A DNA stretch of 64,000 nt from Datnioides undecimradiatus (taxonomy: Eukaryota > Chordata > Actinopteri > Lobotiformes > Datnioididae). Positions 1 through 23,700 of this stretch are shown piece by piece (the first letter of the stretch is position 1; each line of letters starts with the position of its first letter). The notes under the pieces were generated by a model. The model saw nothing but the letters and a program-made list of their open reading frames with translations. It was not told the origin of the DNA and searched no databases. The stretch lies in assembly GCA_008933995.1 (NCBI GenBank), contig WARS01000013.1, positions 17,239,806 to 17,303,805 of the forward strand, in the 5' to 3' direction. The translations under genes were made by a program, and so were the position numbers.

Positions 1-392
1 CTAGCTGACTCTGAGATTTCCAAAGCTCCTGTGCTAGTGGACCACTGTTTTATATCCAGTTATGGTCAAGAGGACTGCTAGGTGCATGGCCAACTGCAAC
101 AAGTAAAGCCAAAAAAAACAACCAAACAAAAAAATAGAAACAGTTTGCCATTATGTCTACATTACACTGGGGTTGCTTTGTTAGCAAAATGACAAAAATG
201 CATCCCCCTTATTATTGTTCCATCAATTTCTATCCCCACTGAGGTCCATAACTGATGAGCACCACTGATTCACCACTTCTTTAATCGCTCACGGATTCAA
301 CACTTTAACTTCAAAGTCAAGTAGAACATAGTTCAAGTCGGTCCATGGTCACCATCCTAGTACAGAATGTTTTTACGCTCTCATTGGCATTT

Positions 393-393
393 C

Positions 394-487
<94 letters not shown>
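393..487. repeat. (TATC)n microsatellite
   Basis: About 24 near-perfect tandem copies of a four-base unit (TATC/CTAT), ending in TATATA. The open frame that runs through it codes only an Ile-Tyr-Leu-Ser run and is an artefact of the repeat. Such a long uninterrupted tract is likely to vary in length between individuals. Confidence 0.97.
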
Positions 488-2255
488 ATAAGAGGACAGC
501 TAGATTGTGTCTAATTATTGTGAGGGATTCAGTGGTCAACTTAAAGCAGGTAGTTACTGTCCAGTTGGCTTCAACCCCAAGAAAATTGTTGGCAAAAGGA
601 AAAAGAAAATACCCTCATTGGTTGGTGTTTGAATGTTATAATACATTTGTGTATATAAATGTATATAAATGAATGTACATTCTGGTGGGTTTATCAATAA
701 CTGGAACTCCTTGAGCTGACAGTTTTTGGTTTAAATGAGTTGCTACAGTTGACTAGATGCTGGCAAGTCACCTCTAATGTCTGATAAACATTATAAACAA
801 GTTATCACATGAAAACATCTTTCCTCTGACAATCTGTCAATTTTTAAATAAAAAACAACAACTCCCTTGTTCCACATTCAGGTCATGGTGTAAGTTCATT
901 GCTTTTTCACACAGTTCACACTGATCTTGCTTTGTCCAGGTTCACTAAGCGTTTAAGAAAACAAGTCAGCTGCAGGTCAGAAACAGATGTAATATGAAAC
1001 AACAGACCTTTCACAGGCGTAACATATATAATTCATAATAGCTGCATTCTGTTCAGATGTCTCACTGTCCTACTGCTGTGCATGCTGGCTCAATGGGATA
1101 TGTTAATGTTAACAGAGCCATCATTAATGTTATTAGTTGCACCTTTGCTTTTCATATTTTCATAAGCGCAAGTCTTTAAAAACTGCAGTTGAATTGCAGA
1201 AATGTTGTTAAACACCAACAAGATTAGTTGTTTTTGGTTTCAGTGAGACGTTACATGTCTTTATAGGTGTAATTTGTCTCATTCAAATATATAACAAAAT
1301 ACTGATAACATATATAAAGTCATAAATTGTGCACTATAAAAAGAAGATAACCAGTATGATTTTATATTAGCTACTTGACAATAAAGCCTTTCATATAGCT
1401 ATGTGAGAGCGAGGCATACACCCATACACACAGTATGTTATGTGTGGAGGTTCTTACCAACATCCACACCCAAATGTCTTATGTGGAAGTAAATGCACAG
1501 TAAATGTACTATACCTGTTAACATCAGCACCACACAGTTTGCCATGAAATTGGTTTCTATTGTGTGTGTTTTGATTTCTAGATATAAGGCAGGATGTAGC
1601 GAAAAGCTCAGAGTTGAAGAATGAAAAGTTGCTTTTCCAAATCCCTTTAACAACTGGGAAACATTAGAGGCTTTTTCAATTATGGGCCATGCTGTTGTTA
1701 AAGGCTCTGCATGCCCACACTGGTGTTCTCATTTATTGTGGAATGAGGAATGAGGTCGCCAGAATAACAGTCATGTCTGGTCTGTACACTACTATCGACA
1801 CAGTCATGTAAAGGGCAACACCCTTACCACCTCACTGGAAACCTGGTAGCAGCATTCATGGTTAGAAAAGCTAGGGGTGAGTAATCTGTAAGACAACTCA
1901 GAGACTCTGTCAGGCTCTTGAGAAGGTGCTGCCTACATACAGGCAGCTTAACGAGCTAACAAGAAGCAGCTGTGCAGGAGGGTAGCAGGTCATTGTAGTG
2001 CACAGTTGATGGGAACTGTGAGTGCAGGAGCAGAACACACGCTGATGGTAGACAAGTAACAAAAATAAATATAGTATGCCTTATATTATAAGCCAACACC
2101 TTGGATCTAAGTCTACAAAGTTGGCTTTAAAAGCTTTTTTTTTTAACATAATAACACAACACAACAACATAATAACACCACAACTTTTCTCATTTTGCTG
2201 ATGCTTGTTTCTAACTGATTCTCAGAGAGACTTATATCCAAAATATACTCTTGAT

Positions 2256-2790
2256 CAGTGGTGGGATGTAACAGTACACTTACTCAAGTACTGTACTTAA
2301 GTGCAAATTCAAAGTACTTGTATATGAATGCAGTTTAATACAGCTCTATTTTCCGCTCCATTTCAGACATAATTTTGTACCTTTGTACTTTGTACCTTCA
2401 CAGCTTTAGTTAAGTTTCATATTGCAATTTCTCATACCCTTCCTGTCCTTTTAAAAAGGCGAATCTCCATCTGATGACTTTAAATCTTTCCAAAATGAGA
2501 TAGTTTTCTGAAATTGTTTGAGAAAATGTTCTGACTCGTTAAAATATCTGAACTAAAGTATTATATATGTTGCATATGTGGAATATGTTGCACTGTTTAA
2601 ACTACTCAACAGTATATAAAGTATTTGAAATGAGCTCAACTGTAAATAACACAAGTGGCAAAATGCAACATATACATGCAGAAAGTAATGTCAAGTAAAC
2701 ATTACCCAAATAGTGCTTTAACTTTTAAAACTAAATGTAACTTTTGCTAAAAACACATACATATATTGTATTGGAGTGTTGTCAGAGCAT
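2256..2790 (+). mobile_element. Decayed non-autonomous hAT-like DNA transposon
   Basis: The left end begins CAGTGGTGGGATGTAAC, which matches the terminal inverted repeat of a very common fish hAT-type element. It is followed by that family's usual text of repeated 'tactcaagtactgtactt' and 'gtacttttgtactt' blocks, then the internal segment 'caacagtatataaagta'. The right end has decayed and no clear partner terminus is visible, so the end coordinate is approximate. No transposase is encoded. The family assignment comes from remembered fish repeats, not a database search. Confidence 0.65.
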
Positions 2791-3160
2791 GGTATCTTTC
2801 TAACGTTCATCAGTTAAGCCTATGTGTAATTGTCTATAACATGCAAAAATGAATGAAAATCTTCTTCTAATATCACAGCTGGTGACATTTTACATTGACT
2901 AGCTTTCTTTACATAAAAACATGCATGAAAATAGAGACGCAGTAACTGTTGGTGCATGATTATAGCACCTTATCTTCCCTATTCTGTTGAATCTTTGAAA
3001 AATCCAAATCAATATAATATAAAGAACATGACAGACACCAATAGATGGCATCTGACACTTAAATGTTATTGATGTATGTTTAACAATTAGGTATAAAACC
3101 CTTAATGAAAGAATAATTAATGACTAGTTGTCCTTCTGTGTACTGTTTTTTCTCCCTCAG

Positions 3161-4057
3161 CGGCTCCTGAGTGCAGTACAGAAGAACGCCACTAGAGGAG
3201 ACCCTCGCAGCGTGGTGGAGGCCATCGATCAGTTCTGCAGACACAAGGAATGGGCCATGAACGTGGGGGATGAGAAAGGTACTGATTTCTCATTATATGA
3301 CTGTGTGCTTTCATGTGTAAAATCATTTCCTCATTTGACCTGGCTGAATGTTTTGCTATCTATTTTTTTTTTTTTTTTTGCCATAGGCTGCATTCTTGAC
3401 TCAGTGGTGTCTGAGGTGAACCCGACCACTGTGTTGGAGCTGGGGACTTACTGTGGCTACTCTACGGTGCGGATTGCCTGCCTGCTTTCCCCTAATGCCA
3501 AGCTCATCACTCTTGAATTTAACCCAGACTTTGCTGCAATTGCTCGTCAAGTCATTGCTTGGGCAGGCTTAGAGGAAAAGGTAAAACCATATGTCTCCAC
3601 CACACAAACTGAAAAACAATGATTTGCAGAGAGTGTGTAGGTCAGAAGACAGTTTTATTTCTTCTGGCTAGGTCCAGTTAGTCGAAGGAGCATCTAGTGA
3701 CTGGATCCCCAAAATGAAGGAGCAGTTTGGAGTGAAAACATTTGATTTGGTTTTCCTGGATCACTGGAAGGATCGGTACCTTCCTGACACAAAACTGATG
3801 GAGGCAAGTCTGTAAAGCTCATCTTCCACTGATTAGAATCTTTTCTGCCATGACACCCTCTTTGCTTTTTAATTCAGGTGTGTGGCCTGCTCAGGAAAGG
3901 CAGCGTCCTGCTGGCAGACAACGTCACCTGCCCTGGAACTCCTGACTACTTGGAATATGTCCGCAGCAGCCCTCGATACGAAAGCCAGTACTTCAAGTCT
4001 CACCTGGAGTACACCAAAGTGGAGGATGGCTTAGAGAAGTCTGTTTTCTTGGAGTAG
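3161..4057 (+). CDS. comt: Catechol-O-methyltransferase, 3' four coding exons (5' end missing)
   Basis: Exons 3161-3278, 3387-3580, 3672-3803 and 3878-4057 join in frame and give about 207 residues ending at TAG. The product transfers a methyl group from S-adenosylmethionine to catechols such as dopamine, using Mg2+. Visible signatures are [12 protein letters not shown], the SAM-site [26 protein letters not shown] (first metal Asp plus the catalytic Lys), LLADNV (second metal Asp-Asn) and VEDGLEK (catechol-contacting Glu), so the catalytic set is complete. These blocks match COMT better than the related hearing protein TOMT, which has CDH/CEY-type sequence in place of KEWAMNVGD. The protein start is not here: the first exon opens at an acceptor with no upstream Met in frame, so the anchor or soluble start lies in an undetected exon. 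The third intron has a GC donor (3804-3805). The next gene, grm6, lies on the same strand. Confidence 0.88.
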
Positions 4058-4425
4058 ATTTTAACAAAAAGTGTCACGTTCTAAACAGGTACTAGGAAAC
4101 CTCAGACCTCTGCTGTCTCTGGTTCACTGAACAGACTTGATACTAGTTAAATGTGTTTTTCTAATACATCATAGAGTGTTAACTTGAAATTAAAAGCGAT
4201 GTGTCATGTGAAGGGAACACAAAGTATTTGTGTTGCTTTATTTTTTGTAACACCACTACATGAAGGTCTCAATACCTGATGCACTCTTTTGGATGTCTGT
4301 ATAGGCAGCGGTAGTGATAGTTCAGTTCAAGCATCTAATTGACAGATGAAGAGCTGCAAACTGATCCGGGAGCTGCTTTTCCCAGAGCATCAGCTCCGAT
4401 CAATAATAAATCTAATCCAGCTGCA
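4058..4425 (+). other. comt: Probable comt 3' UTR
   Basis: This untranslated stretch after the comt stop contains an ATTAAA-type signal near 4189 and a canonical AATAAA at 4405-4410, followed by GT-rich sequence. Either could end the transcript; the second is the better signal. Confidence 0.5.
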
Positions 4426-5010
4426 TTCTGTGGTGCAGAAACCTATTTTGTGCACTGGTATTCTCCACCATTGTGTCAGTGTTGACAGGTGTGTGAAGAC
4501 AGTGAGTGTGTGTGCGGTATGCTAGTGTTTGTGAGTGTGTGTACATGAATATGAATCAAATTGCCGCTCATCTAATCTCTCAAAGTGACGAGTTCCATCA
4601 TACTGGCAGGCTGGGGGGGAGGGGGTTCTGCATTTGGTCCAGCTGTATAAAAAAAAAAAAAAAGAAATGGGCTAGTCCACCTAGTGCTTTCTTCACAGAC
4701 GCCTGCATGATAATCCCAATCTGTGGCCATTAGTGCACTGAGAGAATGAGCAAGGAGAGAGTTCAACAGAGAGAGAAATAGAGAGAGAGAGAGAGAGAGA
4801 GAGGGTGAGGGAGTCAGGGGGGAGTGCCTGGACAGAGATGCACGCAGAGCAAAAAGAATGAGAGAGAGAGCGAGAGAGAGAGCTTTTAAGGGATTTGGCA
4901 GTGATTTGTAGAATCTCACTGCTGTAATGTTGTGCTTTTCCTCCACTTTTCCCTGTTTCTGCCATGATACTATACCCTGAAGCCTCAAAAGTCGGCGTTT
5001 TCATTTTGCC
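4426..5010. repeat. Simple-sequence-rich spacer (GT, poly-A, GA tracts)
   Basis: The spacer between comt and grm6 holds a GT-rich tract (4495-4545), an A15 run (about 4649-4663), and GA/AG dinucleotide tracts at about 4770-4803 and 4858-4882. The overlapping open frames on both strands are low-complexity artefacts of these tracts. A polypurine GA tract just upstream of a TATA box (5013) may belong to the grm6 promoter region, but that is only inference. Confidence 0.7.
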
Positions 5011-5012
5011 TT

Positions 5013-5018
5013 TATAAA
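5013..5018 (+). promoter_or_regulatory. grm6: Candidate TATA box of grm6
   Basis: TATAAA sits about 220 bases upstream of a consensus splice donor (CAG|GTAAGT, exon end 5236). Transcription would start near 5040 if the box is used. This fits a short untranslated first exon for grm6, but no transcript evidence is available. Confidence 0.35.
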
Positions 5019-5039
5019 GCAAAACTACTACTCTTATAG

Positions 5040-5236
5040 ACCATTATTTTCAGTGTGGTCTGGTTATTTTTGAGAGTGCACCGCAGCTGTCTGAGATGAT
5101 AGAGGATTTACTTTTGGTGAGGAGAGGAGAGCCTTGCCTCTAAATATATAATCACATTTCGGACCATGGATGGAGGACTGTTTGGAAGAGCCCATGTGAT
5201 GGATAAAATCAAAACTGGTCAATGAGGAATGGGCAG
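5040..5236 (+). other. grm6: Candidate untranslated first exon of grm6
   Basis: The stretch ends at a strong donor (CAG|GTAAGT) and would splice to the acceptor at 6453-6454, 23 bases before the grm6 ATG. It contains a short upstream reading frame starting at 5166 (19 codons, ending TGA). A second ATG at 5228 runs into a stop just after the junction. Neither enters the receptor frame, so both could only act as uORFs. The 5' border is estimated from the TATA position. Confidence 0.4.
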
Positions 5237-6454
5237 GTAAGTAGTGCCTTTGCATACAGACATTTGTCTACATGCAAGGTTGACTTTAATGTTTTTTTCA
5301 AAAGAAAACATTTTCTGCAACAGTTGTGTGATTCATGCAGCTTCAGTTTCTGCAGAATCACATTTTATGCTCATATTAACTTTTAGAAGATTTTTAACTA
5401 GTTTCCAAAAAATTCTAATTTTTTTTTCCAAATTCACAAAGTCTGTACAGAAAAATAGACAGTATTAAATGGGTATATTAATATGGATTGAAGGTTTTTT
5501 TTTTCAATATAAAAGAAAGCAAAATTGTGAGAATGCAAACTGTCATTAGTTTAACGGGTCTAATTAAAATGAGATATTTGGATTCAATACTAAGTTACCC
5601 TAAAATAAATAATTGTACAAGTTCTGCCTGGAAACATTAAATATTGTAAATATAATATAACAACATGTTTTTATACAGTCTGCGAGATCTTTTCTTAACC
5701 GTAAATTTTGTCAACGATCGTCATGCAGATGAAATTAACCTGCTCCAACTTTTGGAGCATGAAATGCTGGGACCATACCATTGTCCCACGACAAGGCTTC
5801 AGTAGATGTGTTCTGTTTTGCAAAATTTATAGTGTTTTCCATCCTCTGCTCTCAGCTCTCCACGATAAAAGCTTCCAATATTCACTCTGTGTCATCGTGC
5901 GTGCTGACTAAAATCTTCTCAGCAACAGCTTTCTTATGGTGTATACATGCTGTACATAGTTTCGTCTTTTCTTATATTTTCTAGTTTTGCATCTAGTGTA
6001 TAAAGAATTCCTGCAGATTAATGAAAAAATATTTTAAATCTGATTCTTTATTAAAAAAAATCTTCTAGTGGGGTCTCTGCATGTGTCATTTTAGTATTTA
6101 CCTCATTAGCAACACACATCCATTGGACAAATTTATAACTACAATATGATGTAGTGCTGTTCAGAAATGTTCAAAAAGCCCAAAGAACTGCAAGACTTTA
6201 AAATTCTATTGAAGATCCCAAGTCTCCATGATCTTTTTCATTTTATATCGATGCCATTTAAAACTGCATGTTGTTTTTAAATATTTTACCATCATATGGC
6301 TATACTGTGACAGATCAAGTGAAAATACAGAATATGTAATAAAATGATAAGGCTAAACATTGTAGGAAAATAACTGATTCATCCAGCTTTAAAACTGAAG
6401 GGTCATTGTGAAATGATAATCAGACTGTAAAGCCCCCTCTCTGACTGCCCTCAG
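5237..6454 (+). other. grm6: Candidate grm6 intron 1
   Basis: AT-rich non-coding sequence between the proposed untranslated exon and the first coding exon. The acceptor is CTGACTGCCCTCAG at 6441-6454. I see no repeat family or gene-like frame in it. Confidence 0.45.
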
Positions 6455-6477
6455 GTGTCAAAGGTAGAGGGAGTGGC

Positions 6478-18610
<12,133 letters not shown>

Positions 18611-19030
18611 AATGAAAGAAACTGGGTCCGTGTTTTCATCACCCACTGACTGAAGCCCACACTGAGATGGCTGGTGATGAGTGAAAAATCAGCATTTACT
18701 GTAGTTTGGCTGGATTGTCTTTTTTCCTCCCTTTAACTATGAACTGAAACACCAGCAAGGACGTTCCTGGTATTATTTCTTGTCACATTCATTTAGATGA
18801 CTCAGATCTACTAAACCTGGAATGAAGCACAAAAGGAAACAGTGGCACTAATCCTTAAAATGGACAACTGAGAACTGGAAAGACGTTAACCTGTCCTGAA
18901 TGGACTGCAGCATTTGAGTTCTTCTTTTTGACAACGTTCACGAGTACACTTCAACTTGACAATGAAGTATTATTAGTTTTAACTTTCCCTGGGAAAAGCT
19001 ATTTAGGAAAATAAAAAAATGTTAAGCTTA
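18611..19030 (+). other. grm6: grm6 3' UTR with polyadenylation signal
   Basis: Untranslated sequence after the TGA at 18608-18610. An AATAAA lies at 19010-19015, about 400 bases downstream, and is the likely end of the main transcript. Confidence 0.55.
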
Positions 19031-20220
19031 AATAGCGACCTTTGCCCTACAGGAAGATGTACATGTATGTGGAATCCCATGGGGTCAATGAAGTGTTGTT
19101 TACTGGCTCCAAAAGCACTGCATGGATTGTGTTTTATGCGTACATGAATGTTTTGAAATATTGTTTGTATGGGGTGTCGTGACTTTTTCTTCTGATTGCA
19201 CTGGAAGGAACTAGCTTTTAAAATGCACCACAATATCCTGTTACTATTTCTGATAAAATGCCCTTGGAAGATATAATTCATTTTAAAATAAGTCACAGCT
19301 GAAACATTTAATGTCCAATCACTTACACAGCAGATAATTTTATTTAAATTGTTGTCACATATGCACTTATTATGGTACATGCCATTTTTTGTCGTGGAAA
19401 CTATAAATTCATAAACGCAAACAGGATACAAGTGATTGTGAACAGGATATTTATGTCCTACCTGGTACTTTTACTACACAGGGGAAAACAATGTTTGGCA
19501 TTTCCCCATATTGTTTGCAAAAAAAAGAAAAAGAGTAATCGCCTCAGAGGCCAGACTTCAAGGCAATATGCCAAAATCAGAGACAAGCTACTGTTATGTT
19601 CATGCATGGGAAACTTGTCTGAATCTCCATGTCATCAGTCGTACTTGATAGATTTTGTGCCATGATAAAGGTCCTCCATCACCACAAATCCTCATTTCTG
19701 TAAACAGTAATTTTACATAAGTAAAATAACTCCTAACGTGAGCAGTCCCTTATCTGCCGGTATATCGTCACCTTCTTAAAATAATGGCCTAAGTCATTTT
19801 TTGACAAAAATGGTTTTTGATGAATAAATCATCACATACTCTACATTTTGTTCAGTTTTTTGGAAAAAAACTGAAAATGTAACTTAGGCCATTATTTTAA
19901 GAGGGTGACGATATGATTTGCAGCATACTTTTTGTTACTTGATGACAATATACAACTCAGGTTCTACTGAAGGTGTTTTAAAAGTTTTTGTGTAGGATTT
20001 CCTCCTGTACTGCCTCAGCCTTTTCAATACAAAGTGATACAGACATTTCCATGTGCAGTGCATTTTTCCACACCGTTCGGGAGTGGGAGGCTTTGTGTCT
20101 TCCTGAGAAAAAAACACTGTACTGCCCTCTGCAGGATGGCACACCTCAGTGAAGTGTTTGTGAATAAAAGCACAGTCAAGAGGAAATTGTTTGTAGACCC
20201 CACACAAACCTTAATAAAAA
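19031..20220. other. Intergenic space between convergent grm6 and traip
   Basis: The two genes end toward each other here. Apart from the perfect-arm hairpin element at 19762-19914 there is no recognisable gene. The open frames in this interval, including 19003-19431 (-), have no recognisable similarity. Confidence 0.6.
19762..19914. mobile_element. Palindromic MITE-like element (about 153 bp)
   Basis: The two arms, about 33 bases each (19762-19794 and 19882-19914), are reverse complements with one mismatch. They start ATATCGTCACC on the left and end GGTGACGATAT on the right. The inner sequence continues as a weaker, diverged palindrome, so the whole could fold into a long hairpin. This is the shape of a small non-autonomous DNA element. 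No clear target-site duplication was found at the ends, so the superfamily is open. Confidence 0.7.
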
Positions 20221-20225
20221 TATTG

Positions 20226-20724
20226 TTTATTATTTGGGTTTGTTTACATCTGACAGAAGCATTAAAACTAAAAATTCCTACAGTATATCAACATGTAGGT
20301 TTTTAAGAAGATGGATTTTAACTAAGTGCAAAACATAACTATTTTTCAGAGGGTGGAGAATAGATGCAGCTATGATTCTGAATGACAAAAAACATAGCAC
20401 CCACATTTGAATTGATCTGCAAATACGTTGGTTTGTCTGTCGCAAACATAGACACACACACTAACACTAAGAGAAAGCTCCACAAGACACCGTGTCCACA
20501 TACAAGTTCAAGTCGTCACAAAAAAAAAAAAAATTGGACAGCAGCTTTGTTGATATCCCCAAAAACTCTGCATCTGTTCTCCAAAGGGAGCAGGAACTGT
20601 CCTGCTGTTAAATAAAGTTCAGTCACAAAGTCCTGTTTGGTGTTGAGCTGAAGAACCGCTACCAAGCCGGTGCCACAGCAGCACAAACATCTTTGACTCC
20701 ACACCTGGGTAAGGTAGCCAGCAT
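20226..20724 (-). other. traip: Probable traip 3' UTR
   Basis: Downstream of the traip stop on the minus strand. A minus-strand AATAAA (TTTATT at 20226-20231 on the plus strand) may mark the transcript end. The interval includes a poly-A tract (20520-20533 on the plus strand). No coding frame of interest was seen. Confidence 0.35.
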
Positions 20725-23700
20725 TTACTCAAGGAAGCTGTCCAGTGTCAGGCAAGTTGCAATCTTGTGTGGAGGTCTGGTTACCTTTTTCCTTTTAGCT
20801 TTCATCAGTGGGCGAATCTCTGCTAAAGGAGACTGGAGTGGGGTGCGTGGTTAAGGAATGATGCTGTATGTACTTTTTTCTGCCCTAATCATGAATATAC
20901 TCTCAGACCTGAAAATGTCCAAAACGAATATTCTTCAAATGCTTTTTTACTCCTGTGTGTGAGGGCGGTCTATTGAAATCAACTGTAATAACCAGCTGTT
21001 GTGCTTTTGTCATCTTAGACAGAGCCCTTTATACCTACACAGGGAGTGACCATCTTCAGTGGAGCCTGCCAGGTTCCACCACTATGTTTCTACAACACCA
21101 CAGAGCAGAAAAACACTTGAGTGAGGCTTTCACTTTCTCCTTCAGATTCTCTGGACTTACATTCCTTCTCTGATACAGAACATAAAAAACACATTAGGTA
21201 TCTCACAGCTACCTTAGGTTCACTGATAGATGCCACACTGGTCCTTAAAAGTTACATTCAGTTTTGCTGACTAGGAGCAGTGGGTTAAAAACAACAGTGA
21301 TATACATGTTCAACATCCAGACGAAAGAGCAATAATGTTATAAAAAATATAATTTGGTGCAGCTTTAAATTTTGTTGAATATTACACCATAAACAGATCA
21401 TTTGTTTTCCACTAAAAGTAAGTCCTGACACAGTCTAGAACTGCCAATACCAAACTGGTGAACAACTACTAATGATTAAATAAATGATTAAGTAATTTCA
21501 ATCAAGACACACTTGTTTGACACATGCATTCCACATGGCAGAAAAAAGGATACAGGTTGGATGAATTTAGTGCGTCCTCCTAAACCATCATAACCAGTTC
21601 TCACCTGAAACAAGAAACATTTTCTGTCATTAAAACACAACAGGAACAAATTAAGGCTTTATTAAAATCCTTAAAACCTGAAGTGCAGGAGATGCTTGTG
21701 TTGTACATACAGCTCCAGGCTTCCTCTGAGGGTCCAACATGCTACCGAAAGTCTTCTTTCTGAAGAGGAGGGAGTTCCTCAAAAAAGGATCCATGGATCC
21801 ATCGTCATCTCGAGCCTGAGATGAGACAAACTCTTGAGGGTCGTGTATGCCTCATCTGAAAATGAACCTTCTTAAGTGACATTTACAAACCTACCTTGCT
21901 TAGACATGAACTTTTTTCATTGTGTTGGGACGACGACCTGAAAAATAAAACATTTTGCAAAAAAGGCATTTTTACTTAATTATTTAGTGTACAAAACCAT
22001 AATTTATATATTATATAAGAAATAAACACATATTCACACCCTGAGCCACATTTAACTTACACTGGAGGGTCAAGTCGCATTTTCTTGGATGGGACCTGCA
22101 TCGGTTTCTTGGCCGCGTCCTCTGGTGTCGTGATGTCATAAGTCATGTTAAGGTCAATGTCCTCACTACCAGTGGGCTGGTGGAGACGAGGCTGCTTCAG
22201 CTCCATTGGAGCCGGGCTGATGGTGATCAGAGAAACATCAAGAGTAAAACGCATTTAGTTTCTTTCATTAAGTACAACTCAGAGCATGTGGAAATTACAG
22301 TCCAGTGGCTATGCAACACACCTTTCAAAGACGAGGCGACTGAGGGCTTCATTTGTCCGTGTCGGGGTGCTCAGAGTCCTCTGAAGAAACTCCACCTTCT
22401 TTTTCAAACTCTGCAGACAGGAATCATGCAGGAATCACAACCATGCATTCTCTTGTATTAGAAGTAAAAGCATATTGTGTATATTTGCCTTACAGAAATC
22501 TCTTTATCAGCGTTGGCCAGATCGTTCTGCAGAGACTTCATGTCCTCTTTAGCCTGATTCACTTCCAGTGAGGCTTTGTGTAACTGAAATGCCAAAAAGA
22601 AAGACATTTAGAGATCCTAACATTCAGTTTTTTTCTGACTGTGGTGACTTTCTAACATTAAGTTACCTTGTTGTTTGAGGTGAGCACTTCTCTCTTCAGC
22701 TTCTCACACATGTCATTTGAAGATTTCAGGCTTCCTTTTAAATTATCATACTCTCTACAAAAGGAGGGGGTAGACAAATCCACAGTTAATGACGACAGGG
22801 AAGCTACATGCATTCTGACAAAAACAATGATATAGTGAGAAAAAGATCTGTTACTTAGTCCCTTAGGCTCCTCACTTTTTGAGCGAGATGCAGTAGATGG
22901 ACAGCTGTTCCACTGCTGCGTGACTTATACCCATATCTGTGATCATGGACTCCACCTCTGCTCTCTGGCCCTGCAGCAACACATCCAGGCTGGGGCCAAA
23001 CCAGTTGTATTAGTACACAACACAAGTATGACTTCCTTTTACAATAAATGAAAACACTGTCATATTAAATTGACCATTTTGTCCACTTGTTCTGACTATT
23101 TTGACAGGAAAAAACAATGAATCCCCAATTTTAATCTTGTTGTATTTTTCCAGCCATGAAATATACCACTCCAACTTTAACTAAGTAAAATATATGTTTC
23201 TAGACATAACAAAAACACCATAATCCTATCAGTACTGAGGTACTTAAGAACATCCAAAACATTGTTTAAACAAGAAGAATCAGTATTATGATTAATAGTA
23301 TGGCCCGACTCATAAGCCTAAATATGACAGTATTTTTCAGCGCAGATACCTTTCAAAGGTTTTGATTTTGGTCCTGAGTCTTCGAACCTCCTCCTTGGCA
23401 GTGTGAATTTCATTCTGTTGCGTCTCCAGGTATGTCATCTGTTTCTGTCAGAAGTCAAAAAAACGGAAACAAATACATAAAAAGACATTACAGAGACAAT
23501 AAGAAACATGAGGCAACATTGAAAATGGGTTTAAACTATACAAGATGGACAACTTACTCTGAGGGCGGAACAGAGCATGTCCTTTTCTATAATCTCTTTC
23601 CGCACACTGTCCAGTTCTCGCCTCTGCTTGTCCACAGTGTCCTTCAAACTGTCCACCACCTTCTGTTTGTCCCGCCAGTCTTGCTCTACAAATTGATCAG

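Larger units (their letters stand above)
1..3160. other. Non-coding stretch left of the first recognised exon (probable comt intron)
   Basis: No reading frame here resembles a known protein. The stretch is AT-rich and holds a long tetranucleotide microsatellite (393-487) and a decayed hAT-like element (about 2256-2790), listed separately. It ends at a good splice acceptor at 3151-3160 that opens the first recognised comt exon, so at least its right part should be comt intron. I looked for the missing N-terminal comt exon (a membrane anchor or soluble-form start with a donor) and saw none I could support. Confidence 0.6.

Noticed and set aside
3161-4057. Identification as tomt/lrtomt rather than comt
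   Set aside because: [25 protein letters not shown] and [16 protein letters not shown] match COMT closely, while TOMT differs at these blocks.
4572-5022. Two overlapping minus-strand frames rich in Ser-Leu repeats
   Set aside because: They arise from translating the GA/CT dinucleotide tracts.
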